From JBAXAM01 sp964565935 (GTDB taxonomy: Bacteria; Pseudomonadota; Gammaproteobacteria; UBA9339): a DNA stretch of 6,587 bases. The position numbers and the translations under genes are program-made. The stretch covers positions 1-6,587 of the forward strand of contig CAZMGW010000061.1 in assembly GCA_964565935.1 (NCBI GenBank). Reading direction: 5' to 3'. Of the stretch, positions 1 to 5,599 are shown in pieces. Within the stretch, counting starts at the first letter, position 1; each line of letters starts with the position of its first letter. The notes below the pieces were generated by a model that made no database searches, had not been told where the DNA came from, and saw only the letters and a list, made by a program, of their open reading frames with translations.

Positions 1-90
1 AGGGTGCTGTGAGCCATGGATGGCGAACGCAAGCCTACAGGGAAGTACATTTTTGGCGTCCCTAAAACAATATCGTCGAGAGGTATGCTA
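1..90. repeat. Probable fragment of a dispersed gammaproteobacterial intergenic repeat (cut by window edge)
   Basis: No convincing gene lies in 1-145. On the plus strand only a 30-codon reading frame is present (ATG at 16, stop TAG at 106-108), with no family resemblance. Read on the minus strand, the stretch has TCGACGATATTG, then GGGACGCC, then a TTCCCTGTAGGCTTGCG block, then GCCATCCATGGC. This order resembles, from memory, an intergenic repeat family found scattered in many gammaproteobacterial genomes. That recognition is recall and not a search result. Only one copy is visible here and it continues past the left edge, so neither its borders nor its copy number can be given. Confidence 0.4.
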
Positions 91-145
91 AGATGCGCGG
101 TTTATTAGGCTAGCTTTGGTAATAATTAGCGGCACTAATCTGTCT

Positions 146-916
146 TTAAAGTCTGCAACATGCCAGCTCAAATACGATATCGTCCGGTGTTTGAGCGGCG
201 CGGCCGTTTATATCCAAAGTGAAAAAATGAACAGCAAGGCGATGTCGGCCAACGCTGATTTCAGGAAATAACAATTTTTCAGATTTGATGCTAATTCTAA
301 TCATTTGATGTTGGGCGCTGGGTTCCAAGTTGCTTTGATAAAAGCCGCCAATGGCTTTTGTGTTTTTAAAAGAGGCGCTCTCACGAGTCAGTTTTAACAT
401 TAGGTCTGCAATCGCCTGCAATTGTTTAAATGAATCTAGCCAATTTAACAATTGCTCTTTTAGGATCTTTGTATCTTGGTGCAACCACAAATGATACGAT
501 GGTAAGCTAAACCCACAAGCCCCGGCTGGGGTGTATAACCTTTGTTGAATTGCCATTAAAAATTCATTTTCACGCAGTGCTTGTCCGGTTTTTTGAGTAT
601 TAGCACGAAGTTCATCGATTAATTTATCAATTTGTTTAAGCGTGTCGTGCAGTTTTTGCTTATCGATATCGGGTAATTTTTCTAACTGAATTAAAGAAGA
701 GGCGTACTGGTTGAGTGCTTGTCCAAGTTTGTTTTTTAGATCCGGACGATCGGCGATATGAAGAATTTCTAATATAGAATTTAGTGCTTGGCGCAAATCC
801 CAAGAAGATTCGCTAGCTAAATGATAGTGGACTTGCTCAAACAAAAACTCTAAGCGTAAGCAAATACGGATTTGCTCGTTTAGTGGCTGCTCGTAAATTA
901 TAGTTTCGTTTTTCAT
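146..916 (-). CDS. zapD: Cell division protein ZapD (FtsZ-bundling, formerly YacF)
   Basis: A 256-residue cytoplasmic protein, close to the roughly 247 residues of the Escherichia coli family member. In that family ZapD binds the C-terminal tail of FtsZ and bundles its filaments at the division ring. Three regions match: the start IIYEQPLNEQIRICLRLEFL (residues 6-25, cf. FEHPLNEKMRTWLRIEFL), the central ENEFLMAIQQRLYTPAGACGF (116-136) followed by SLPSYHLWL, and a C-terminal beta-rich part ending near RLAVHFF. The first part is mostly helical, with acidic and basic residues alternating. The ATG at 916 puts the conserved N-terminus at the expected distance, although no good Shine-Dalgarno sequence precedes it. 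The gene lies 30 nt downstream of coaE in the same direction, so co-transcription is likely. No yacG follows within the 145 nt to the window edge. Confidence 0.95.
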   Translation of the reverse strand: MKNETIIYEQPLNEQIRICLRLEFLFEQVHYHLASESSWDLRQALNSILEILHIADRPDLKNKLGQALNQYASSLIQLEKLPDIDKQKLHDTLKQIDKLIDELRANTQKTGQALRENEFLMAIQQRLYTPAGACGFSLPSYHLWLHQDTKILKEQLLNWLDSFKQLQAIADLMLKLTRESASFKNTKAIGGFYQSNLEPSAQHQMIRISIKSEKLLFPEISVGRHRLAVHFFTLDINGRAAQTPDDIVFELACCRL

Positions 917-946
917 TGTGAAGGTGGTGGCAATAATATCACACCC

Positions 947-1537
947 TTAAACTAAGCTTAAATAGTAATTATGCCATTTTTTTACTGTCTTTTTTAATTC
1001 GGTCAAGGTGCTTGAATTGGTAATGATGTCGTTTGCTCGTTTAAGGCGCTCTTTACGGCTTATCTGGGAGGCGATAATTGCTTGGATCTGCTTGATAGTA
1101 TGGCGACTGCGGGCGCGAGTGCGCTTAATTTGGGTGTTTTTAGGGCAATCAATGACTAGGATCCTGTCCAATTTTGGTAGAAACCTTGTTTCAAAAAGTA
1201 GTGGAATAGCCATAATGCAGTAGGGCGCTTTCAATGACTTAGCATGCTTTCCCATTTCAGCGCGGACGCGTGGATGGATTAGTTTTTCAAGCCAAGCACG
1301 TTCTTTTTTGTTATTAAAGATTACTTGGCTGAGTTTTGCTCGGTCTAAGGTTTTTTTATCGGTTAGAAAGCTTTTGCCAAAGTGGGCAACGATTTTTTTG
1401 TAAACAATGGAGTTGGGCTCAAGAAGCTTGTGGGTGATTTTATCGGCATCAATGACTGGTATATTTAGCTTGGCAAAATATTTAGCAGCAGTTGATTTGC
1501 CGCTACCAATTCCACCTGTGAGGCCTATTTTTAGCAC
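947..1537 (-). CDS. coaE: Dephospho-CoA kinase (GTG start)
   Basis: The 196-residue enzyme transfers a phosphate from ATP to the 3'-hydroxyl of the ribose in dephospho-CoA, the last step of coenzyme A synthesis, in the cytoplasm. Visible features are the P-loop GGIGSGKST (residues 8-16), DAD (30-32) in the substrate site region, LIHPRVR (86-92), the IPLLFE segment (111-116), LDRILVIDCP (123-132), and a C-terminal SQ...RKER...AND-II-TN block (157-174). Reading upstream in frame reaches another GTG at 1582 (15 extra residues), but that extension runs through a repeat, is absent from the family, and lies upstream of the likely promoter. The GTG at 1537 has GGAG five bases before it and gives the normal N-terminus. 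Oddities: the usual AD before the last conserved Asn reads AN (N169), and the arginine normally in the R-I-x-x-Q motif is Ile154. Confidence 0.95.
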   Translation of the reverse strand: MLKIGLTGGIGSGKSTAAKYFAKLNIPVIDADKITHKLLEPNSIVYKKIVAHFGKSFLTDKKTLDRAKLSQVIFNNKKERAWLEKLIHPRVRAEMGKHAKSLKAPYCIMAIPLLFETRFLPKLDRILVIDCPKNTQIKRTRARSRHTIKQIQAIIASQISRKERLKRANDIITNSSTLTELKKTVKKWHNYYLSLV

Positions 1538-1542
1538 AAAAT

Positions 1543-1546
1543 CTCC
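1543..1546 (-). promoter_or_regulatory. Shine-Dalgarno of coaE
   Basis: GGAG on the minus strand, five bases before the GTG at 1537. It is the clearest ribosome binding site of the minus-strand genes and decides the start of coaE in favour of GTG 1537 over the upstream in-frame GTG at 1582. Confidence 0.75.
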
Positions 1547-1557
1547 ATAACAATTAT

Positions 1558-1587
1558 GCTCCGCAGTAGTTATAGGTTTCACCAGCC
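1558..1587. repeat. 30-nt direct repeat, copy 1 (degenerate hairpin)
   Basis: Begins GCTCCGCAGTAG and ends TTTCACCAGCC. It matches 24 of 30 bases of the second copy at 1613-1642. Its GCTCC arm has lost perfect pairing with the following GTAGT. It lies just upstream of coaE and overlaps the candidate coaE promoter. Confidence 0.65.
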
Positions 1588-1596
1588 AAAACTCAA
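1569..1596 (-). promoter_or_regulatory. Candidate sigma-70 promoter for coaE-zapD
   Basis: On the minus strand, TTGAGT (1591-1596) is followed after 16 bases by TATAAC (1569-1574): 4 of 6 and 5 of 6 matches to the consensus. Transcription would begin near 1562 and give a leader of about 25 bases to the GTG start of coaE. The -10 box lies inside the first copy of the 30-nt repeat, so the promoter may have been brought or shaped by the repeat. This is a pattern match only. Confidence 0.45.
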
Positions 1597-1612
1597 ATAA
1601 AATAACAATTCT

Positions 1613-1642
1613 GCTCCAAAGGAGCTATAGGCCTCACCAGCC
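1613..1642. repeat. 30-nt direct repeat, copy 2 (perfect GCTCC-AAA-GGAGC hairpin)
   Basis: Begins with the perfect inverted repeat GCTCC-AAA-GGAGC (1613-1625), followed by TATAGGCCTCACCAGCC. It differs from copy 1 at six positions, three of them T-to-C transitions. The same hairpin core, with a GCA loop, occurs a third time at 1703-1715. The three cores start 55 and 90 bases apart, so this is not a CRISPR array. A REP- or MITE-like small element family is the simplest reading. Confidence 0.65.
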
Positions 1643-1678
1643 CAGCCTAAGGCGCGCCTTTTGCGCCGCAGGGCTGGG
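1641..1678. repeat. Large GC-rich imperfect hairpin in the coaE-pilD spacer
   Basis: CCCAGCC (1641-1647) pairs perfectly with GGCTGGG (1672-1678). After a small internal mismatch, GGCGC (1651-1655) pairs with GCGCC (1663-1667), leaving the loop GCCTTTT. Neither side is followed directly by a T-run, so a classical terminator is not clear. The block is much richer in G+C than the AT-rich DNA around it and directly abuts repeat copy 2. Confidence 0.6.
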
Positions 1679-1684
1679 TGTGCG

Positions 1685-1715
1685 ATATCGAAACAAAACC
1701 AAGCTCCGCAGGAGC
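1685..1715 (-). terminator. Weak terminator-like hairpin after pilD
   Basis: Read on the minus strand, GCTCC-TGC-GGAGC (1715-1703) is a perfect 5-bp stem followed by a T-rich, interrupted tract (TTGGTTTTGTTT, 1702-1691). It lies about 50 bases after the pilD stop. The stem is short and the T tract is broken by G residues, so it could instead be only the third copy of the repeat core seen at 1558 and 1613. Confidence 0.3.
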
Positions 1716-1763
1716 GAAATAAAATTTTCTGCAGAATAAAATCCGATATTTTTTATTTTCACC

Positions 1764-2624
1764 CTAATACAGCATACTCAAATACCAATTTAATGCGTTT
1801 TGTCCCCAAAAAAATGCCAGCCATCCGGCAAAAGCTAAATAAGGGCCGAATGGTATCGGTTTAGTGAACCGTCCTTTTTTGCTGAGTATTAGAGTTATCC
1901 CAACGACACTTCCGATAAAGGAAGCCACGAATAAGATTATTGGAAGAACCTGCCAACCGAGCCAAGCACCAAAAACCGCCAATAATTTAAAGTCTCCATG
2001 CCCCATGCCATCGATTTTACGTATCAATTTAAAAAGATAAGCAACTAGCCACAGGAAAAGATAACCACTTGCAGCGCCGATGATCGCGTTTTGAGGCGTG
2101 GTAAAAATGTGCTTGGTGTTTAGCAATAAACCCGCCCAAATTAAAGGCAAGGTGATGTTGTCTGGCAGTAATTGGTGGTCAAAATCGATAAAAATCGCAG
2201 CAATTAATGCCCAGGTTAGAAACAGTAGCGCTATGGTTTGAATGCTAACACCGAAAGAGATGGCGACTAAGAGCGTGGCCAAGCAGCTGATTAGTTCGAC
2301 AATGGGGTAGCGCCAGTGAATAACATTTTGGCAAAAACCACATTTGCCATGCAATAAAATATAGCTGACGACAGGAATATTTTGCCACCATGAAATTTGT
2401 ACGCCACATTTAGGGCAATGCGAGCGCGGAGTAATCAAGGTTATGATTTTATATTTTATTGGCGCGCTTTGTTTAAGGTACTCAGAGCAGTCTTGTTCCC
2501 ATTCGCGTTGCAGCATAATAGGCAAGCGATAGATAACAACATTTAAAAAGCTGCCAATTAGTAGGCCCAGCACGCCAACCGTAGTGAGAAATAGAAAATA
2601 GTGATTTTGTGATATGTTGAACAT
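1764..2624 (-). CDS. pilD: Type IV prepilin peptidase / N-methyltransferase PilD
   Basis: The 286-residue inner-membrane aspartic protease (peptidase family A24) cleaves the leader of type IV prepilins and type II secretion pseudopilins; family members also N-methylate the new N-terminal residue. The bifunctional layout is complete. GSFLNVVIYRLP (residues 24-35) is followed by a cytoplasmic loop with two CxxC pairs (C70/C73 and C95/C98) around ISWWQNIPVVSYI. Next comes a string of membrane helices with the two catalytic-aspartate motifs, FIDFDHQLLPD (145-155) and GMGHGDFKL (206-214, Asp211). The end GPYLAFAGW matches the family. The length is normal. The ATG at 2624 fits but has no clear Shine-Dalgarno. 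pilB and pilC, often directly upstream, are not present; the divergent pot operon is there instead. Confidence 0.96.
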   Translation of the reverse strand: MFNISQNHYFLFLTTVGVLGLLIGSFLNVVIYRLPIMLQREWEQDCSEYLKQSAPIKYKIITLITPRSHCPKCGVQISWWQNIPVVSYILLHGKCGFCQNVIHWRYPIVELISCLATLLVAISFGVSIQTIALLFLTWALIAAIFIDFDHQLLPDNITLPLIWAGLLLNTKHIFTTPQNAIIGAASGYLFLWLVAYLFKLIRKIDGMGHGDFKLLAVFGAWLGWQVLPIILFVASFIGSVVGITLILSKKGRFTKPIPFGPYLAFAGWLAFFWGQNALNWYLSMLY

Positions 2625-2647
2625 GTTTTGTACGCATATATTAACAT

Positions 2648-2677
2648 TTTATAATGGATCCGACAGTTAAAATTTAA
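2648..2677 (-). promoter_or_regulatory. Weak candidate promoter for pilD
   Basis: On the minus strand TATAAA (2648-2653) could be a -10 box. With an 18-base spacer the -35 would be TTAAAT (2672-2677), which matches only 3 of 6 consensus bases, as expected of an activator-dependent or weak promoter. The putative -35 lies inside the 19-base palindrome described separately. Confidence 0.25.
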
Positions 2678-2681
2678 CTGT
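2663..2681. promoter_or_regulatory. 19-bp perfect AT-rich palindrome, operator-like
   Basis: The arms ACAGTTAAA (2663-2671) and TTTAACTGT (2673-2681) are perfect inverted repeats around one central base. They lie about 40 bases upstream of the pilD start in the divergent pilD/potA region. The size, symmetry and position suit the binding site of a dimeric helix-turn-helix regulator. There is no flanking T-run and the stem is AT-rich, which argues against a terminator. The regulator is unknown. Confidence 0.5.
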
Positions 2682-2689
2682 TTGACTTC

Positions 2690-2799
2690 GCACGGGGAGT
2701 AAATCTCCGTGCTTGCCCAAGGGGGAGAGCTTGCGCTTCTCCCCCGAGGTCAATCCCACATCGCTTTGTCGCGCGGCAAGCCGCGTGGAATATTTTTTT
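2690..2799. other. GC-rich run of three consecutive hairpins between divergent promoters
   Basis: Three stems follow each other. First, GCACGGGGA (2690-2698) pairs with TCTCCGTGC (2704-2712), 9 bp with one G-T pair. Second, GGGGGAGA (2721-2728) pairs with TCTCCCCC (2738-2745), 8 bp. Third, CGCGGC (2772-2777) pairs with GCCGCG (2780-2785) around AA. The third is followed after seven bases by T7 (2793-2799), terminator-like on the plus strand although no plus-strand gene precedes it. The block could be a small RNA gene with its own terminator, a structured repeat element, or insulation between the two operons. No coding frame in it is convincing. Confidence 0.5.
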
Positions 2800-2810
2800 A
2801 TAGAAAAAAG

Positions 2811-2839
2811 TAGACAAGGAAAACTATTTTTTCCATAAT
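2811..2839 (+). promoter_or_regulatory. Sigma-70 promoter of potABCD
   Basis: TAGACA (2811-2816), a 17-base spacer, then CATAAT (2834-2839): 5 of 6 matches to each consensus hexamer with ideal spacing. Transcription would start near 2846 and give a leader of about 33 bases to the potA ATG. That is too short to hold the upstream hairpins, which therefore lie outside the pot mRNA. Confidence 0.65.
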
Positions 2840-2878
2840 CGCCGCAATTAAAGATTTTAGCTTTGGTAACTCGAAAAA

Positions 2879-3985
2879 ATGAATCAAAACATCATAGAAC
2901 TAAGAGGGGTTTCTAAACGCTTTGGCAGTTACCAAGCTCTTCACGAAACCAATATTAGCATTCGCAACGGCGAGTTTATCACCCTGCTTGGACCGTCTGG
3001 TTGTGGTAAAACCACAATGTTACGTTTAATCTCGGGTTTTGAAAAACCAGACACCGGTAGAATTTTTATTGGTGGGCGCGATGTAACTGACCTGCCTCCA
3101 GAAAAACGGCATTTGAACATGGTGTTTCAGAGTTATGCTTTATTTCCCCATATGACCGTTTATGAAAATGTTGCATTCGGCCTTCGTTGCAAAAAAGTAG
3201 CTGCAGCAGAAATCCAGCAACGGGTCATAGATGTCTTGCGTATGGTTAAGCTTGATCAGCTTGCCGAACGTAAGCCAAATCAACTTAGTGGTGGTCAACA
3301 ACAGCGTGTGGCTATTGCCCGCGCGGTGGTTAACGAACCAATCGTGCTACTACTTGATGAACCTCTAAGCGCGCTTGATTATAACCTGCGCAAGAATATG
3401 CAAATTGAGTTGAAACAATTGCAGCGTCGTTTAGGCATAACTTTTATTTTTGTTACCCATGATCAAGAAGAAGCTTTGTCAATGTCGGATCGTGTTGCGG
3501 TCATGAACGAAGGATACGTTGAGCAACTTGGAACCCCAAAAGACGTCTACGAAGAGCCAACCAATCTTTATGTGGCGGAATTCATTGGGGAAACTAATAT
3601 TTTCAGTACTGAGATTTTAGAAACTTATGACAACAAGTTTGTGGTAGAAATTGAAGGCAAGCGTTTTGTGCTTAATAATAAACGAGATTTAAAGACCGGG
3701 CAGCAGATCCATGTGGTTGTTAGGCCAGAAGATGTGGCTGTATGGGGAGAAAGTGAGATTACCGCGGAAGAAAAACAGAACATGTTGCCCGGGATTGTTG
3801 AGCAAGTCATATATAAAGGCTCAACGGTCGATTTGATTGTGCGTTTGGCTAGCGGCAAGAAAATTGCGGCTGCCGAATTTTTTAATGAAGATGATGAGAA
3901 GCTTGACTATCACACTACCGAAAAAGTCTGGATTGATTGGGTTCCTGGCTGGGAAGTAATATTGCCCCATGAAGAAACGATCTAG
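2879..3985 (+). CDS. potA: Spermidine/putrescine ABC transporter ATP-binding protein PotA
   Basis: The 368-residue ATPase (378 in E. coli) works as a dimer on the inner face of the membrane and drives polyamine import through PotB/PotC. All ABC motifs are intact: Walker A GPSGCGKT (residues 38-45), Q-loop Gln84 in VFQSYALFPHMTVYENVAFG, signature LSGGQQQ (136-142), Walker B VLLLDEP (156-162), D-loop SALD (164-167) and the switch His194 in FVTHDQEEAL. The C-terminal regulatory region (about 230-368) is PotA-like: RPEDV, an IYKGST segment, and the ending AEFFNEDDEKLDYH...WIDWVPGWEVIL. That ending resembles E. coli PotA and separates it from sugar or iron importer ATPases. The ATG at 2879 gives the normal N-terminus, although the Shine-Dalgarno is weak. 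The last 17 bases overlap potB. Confidence 0.97.
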   Translation: MNQNIIELRGVSKRFGSYQALHETNISIRNGEFITLLGPSGCGKTTMLRLISGFEKPDTGRIFIGGRDVTDLPPEKRHLNMVFQSYALFPHMTVYENVAFGLRCKKVAAAEIQQRVIDVLRMVKLDQLAERKPNQLSGGQQQRVAIARAVVNEPIVLLLDEPLSALDYNLRKNMQIELKQLQRRLGITFIFVTHDQEEALSMSDRVAVMNEGYVEQLGTPKDVYEEPTNLYVAEFIGETNIFSTEILETYDNKFVVEIEGKRFVLNNKRDLKTGQQIHVVVRPEDVAVWGESEITAEEKQNMLPGIVEQVIYKGSTVDLIVRLASGKKIAAAEFFNEDDEKLDYHTTEKVWIDWVPGWEVILPHEETI

Positions 3986-4826
3986 CTCTTTTAAAATATT
4001 TTCTATTAGTGCAGTCTGGTTGTGGCTAGGCGCTTTTGCTTTAACCCCAATTCTTTTGATTCTCGCCACTAGTTTTCTTACTCAAGATCCAAACAGCATT
4101 ATAAAATTAATTCCAACTATTTCTAATTATTCGGAATTATTTAATCATGCCTACCTTCGTATTTTGTTGCAATCATTGTGTCTCGCCAGTAGTTGCACCG
4201 TTATTTGTTTAATTATTGCCTATCCTTTTGCTTTTACTATTGCTAGAAGCCAACATAAACACAAGTCTTTATTGCTTTTACTGGTTATCATACCGTTTTG
4301 GACCAGTTCATTAATACGCACTTACGCCATTATGGCGATTTTAAAGGCCAAAGGGATATTAAATGCTGTTTTACTTGCCATGGGTATTATCCACGAGCCA
4401 CTACAAATTCTTTACAGCCATACGGCGATTTTAATCGGCTGTGTTTATGATTTATTGCCATTTATGATTTTGCCGCTTTACGTCAATATTGAAAAATTAA
4501 ATCAAGAATATTTGGAGGCGGCTCAGGATTTAGGGGCTGGGTGGGTTACTACCTTTTTTAAGGTGATAATACCCCTGACGATGCCAGGAATTATTGCTGG
4601 TTCGGTGTTGGTGTTCTTACCATCAATGACGATGTTTTACATTCCAGTGCTATTGGGTGGGGCAAAAAATCTCCTGTTGGGTAACCTGATTGAACATCAG
4701 TTTTTAACCGCTAATAACTGGCCTTTGGGGGCTGCAATCAGCGTAGTTATTACCTTGCTTATGGGGATATTTATTTTAATTTATTGGCGAAATTCTAAAG
4801 AAGAAGACCGAGAGAACCTGGCATGA
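3969..4826 (+). CDS. potB: Spermidine/putrescine ABC transporter permease PotB
   Basis: A 285-residue inner-membrane protein that forms one half of the polyamine channel with PotC. About six hydrophobic segments are visible (roughly residues 11-33, 66-91, 99-120, 147-171, 205-228 and 255-272). The cytoplasmic coupling loop that docks onto PotA carries the EAA motif, EAAQDLGAGWVTTFFKVIIP (183-202), with the conserved Gly at about 207. Family matches include PFWTSSLIRTYA (109-120), LLPFMILPLY (162-171) and GGAKNLLLGNLIEHQFL (230-246). The ATG at 3969 lies 17 bases inside the end of potA, in another frame, and no strong ribosome site is at the usual distance. Translation probably relies on ribosomes finishing potA. 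Length and motifs look complete. Confidence 0.96.
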   Translation: MKKRSSSFKIFSISAVWLWLGAFALTPILLILATSFLTQDPNSIIKLIPTISNYSELFNHAYLRILLQSLCLASSCTVICLIIAYPFAFTIARSQHKHKSLLLLLVIIPFWTSSLIRTYAIMAILKAKGILNAVLLAMGIIHEPLQILYSHTAILIGCVYDLLPFMILPLYVNIEKLNQEYLEAAQDLGAGWVTTFFKVIIPLTMPGIIAGSVLVFLPSMTMFYIPVLLGGAKNLLLGNLIEHQFLTANNWPLGAAISVVITLLMGIFILIYWRNSKEEDRENLA

Positions 4827-5599
4827 ACAAATTCGGCAAATATTTTTATACAATCTGCGTTTATATTTTTCTTTATTTGCCTATTGCGGTAGTTATTATT
4901 TTTTCTTTTAACAATGCGAGCCATTCTTTGGTATGGCAGGGTTTTACTTTTAAATGGTATGGGGTTCTTTTTCACAACAGCGCGCTCTTGCGTGTTGCTG
5001 GGCATTCGCTTTTGCTCGGAGTTTTAGCTGCTACTTGTGCAACAACGATCGGTACTTTGGCGGCAGTGAGTTTGTTTCGTTACCGGTTTTTTGGCAAAAA
5101 AATCCTTCACGCGCTGATATTTATTTTGATTTTATCGCCAGAGATTGTGATGGCTATTTCGCTGTTGCTGTTGTACAGCTTTTTAAAGATCCCGCTGGGG
5201 TTTTGGACTTTATTGCTTGCTCATACAACCCTGTGTATCCCTTTTGTAGCGGTAACCGTTTATAGCCGTGCGACGACGCTTGATACCGATATTTTTGAAG
5301 CGGCAATGGATTTGGGGGCAACCGATTTTACAATTTTTCGCAAGATTATCGTGCCGCTGCTTTCACCTTCCATAATTGCTGGGTGGCTCTTGAGTTTTAC
5401 TCTATCTTTAGACGACGTCATTATTAGTTATTTTGTTACCGGACCAACGTTCGATATTTTGCCGCTGAAAATTTATTCCATGGTGCGGTTGGGAATCAAA
5501 CCGGAAGTCAATGCACTCTGTACCTTGCTGCTTGCGTTTACTTTATTTGTTGCAATAGTTAGCTATCGCAGTATCTATAAGAAAAAAGAACCAACATGA
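4823..5599 (+). CDS. potC: Spermidine/putrescine ABC transporter permease PotC
   Basis: A 258-residue partner of PotB (264 in E. coli), with about six membrane segments (near residues 8-30, 62-84, 96-120, 127-148, 176-200 and 230-250). The EAA loop is EAAMDLGATDFTIFRKIIVP (159-178). The family-typical SLDDVIISYFVTGPTFDILPLKIYSMVRLGIKPEVNA region follows. The second segment carries FKWYGVLFHNSALL, matching the PotC/YdcV-like permease N-terminal region. The start ATG overlaps the potB stop as ATGA (4823-4826), a standard coupling arrangement; GAGAG upstream is a poor Shine-Dalgarno. Nothing is missing. Confidence 0.96.
   Translation: MNKFGKYFYTICVYIFLYLPIAVVIIFSFNNASHSLVWQGFTFKWYGVLFHNSALLRVAGHSLLLGVLAATCATTIGTLAAVSLFRYRFFGKKILHALIFILILSPEIVMAISLLLLYSFLKIPLGFWTLLLAHTTLCIPFVAVTVYSRATTLDTDIFEAAMDLGATDFTIFRKIIVPLLSPSIIAGWLLSFTLSLDDVIISYFVTGPTFDILPLKIYSMVRLGIKPEVNALCTLLLAFTLFVAIVSYRSIYKKKEPT

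Noticed and set aside
125..139. ATTAG...CTAAT inverted repeat just after zapD as a terminator
   Set aside because: The stem is only 5 AT-rich pairs and no T-run follows on the minus strand.
1008..1223. Plus-strand open frame of 71 codons
   Set aside because: Lies entirely inside coaE on the other strand; its Arg/Leu/Trp-rich product matches no family.
1558..1715. Possible CRISPR array (three repeated cores)
   Set aside because: Spacing is uneven (55 and 90 bases), copies diverge strongly, there are only three, and no cas genes are present.
1661..1864. Plus-strand open frame of 67 codons
   Set aside because: Crosses the hairpin spacer into the 3' end of pilD; no ribosome site and no family resemblance.
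111..2869. Identical 12-mer TAGCTTTGGTAA at 111-122 and 2858-2869
   Set aside because: About one such chance pair is expected in a window of this size; flanks do not match.
2846..2878. Polyamine-responsive riboswitch in the potA leader
   Set aside because: The predicted leader is only about 33 bases with no stable stem; the hairpins lie upstream of the promoter.
3821..4069. Minus-strand open frame over the potA/potB junction
   Set aside because: Antisense shadow of two well-supported genes.
4954..5265. Plus-strand open frame of 103 codons
   Set aside because: Alternate frame inside potC; Cys- and Phe-rich product with no family resemblance.
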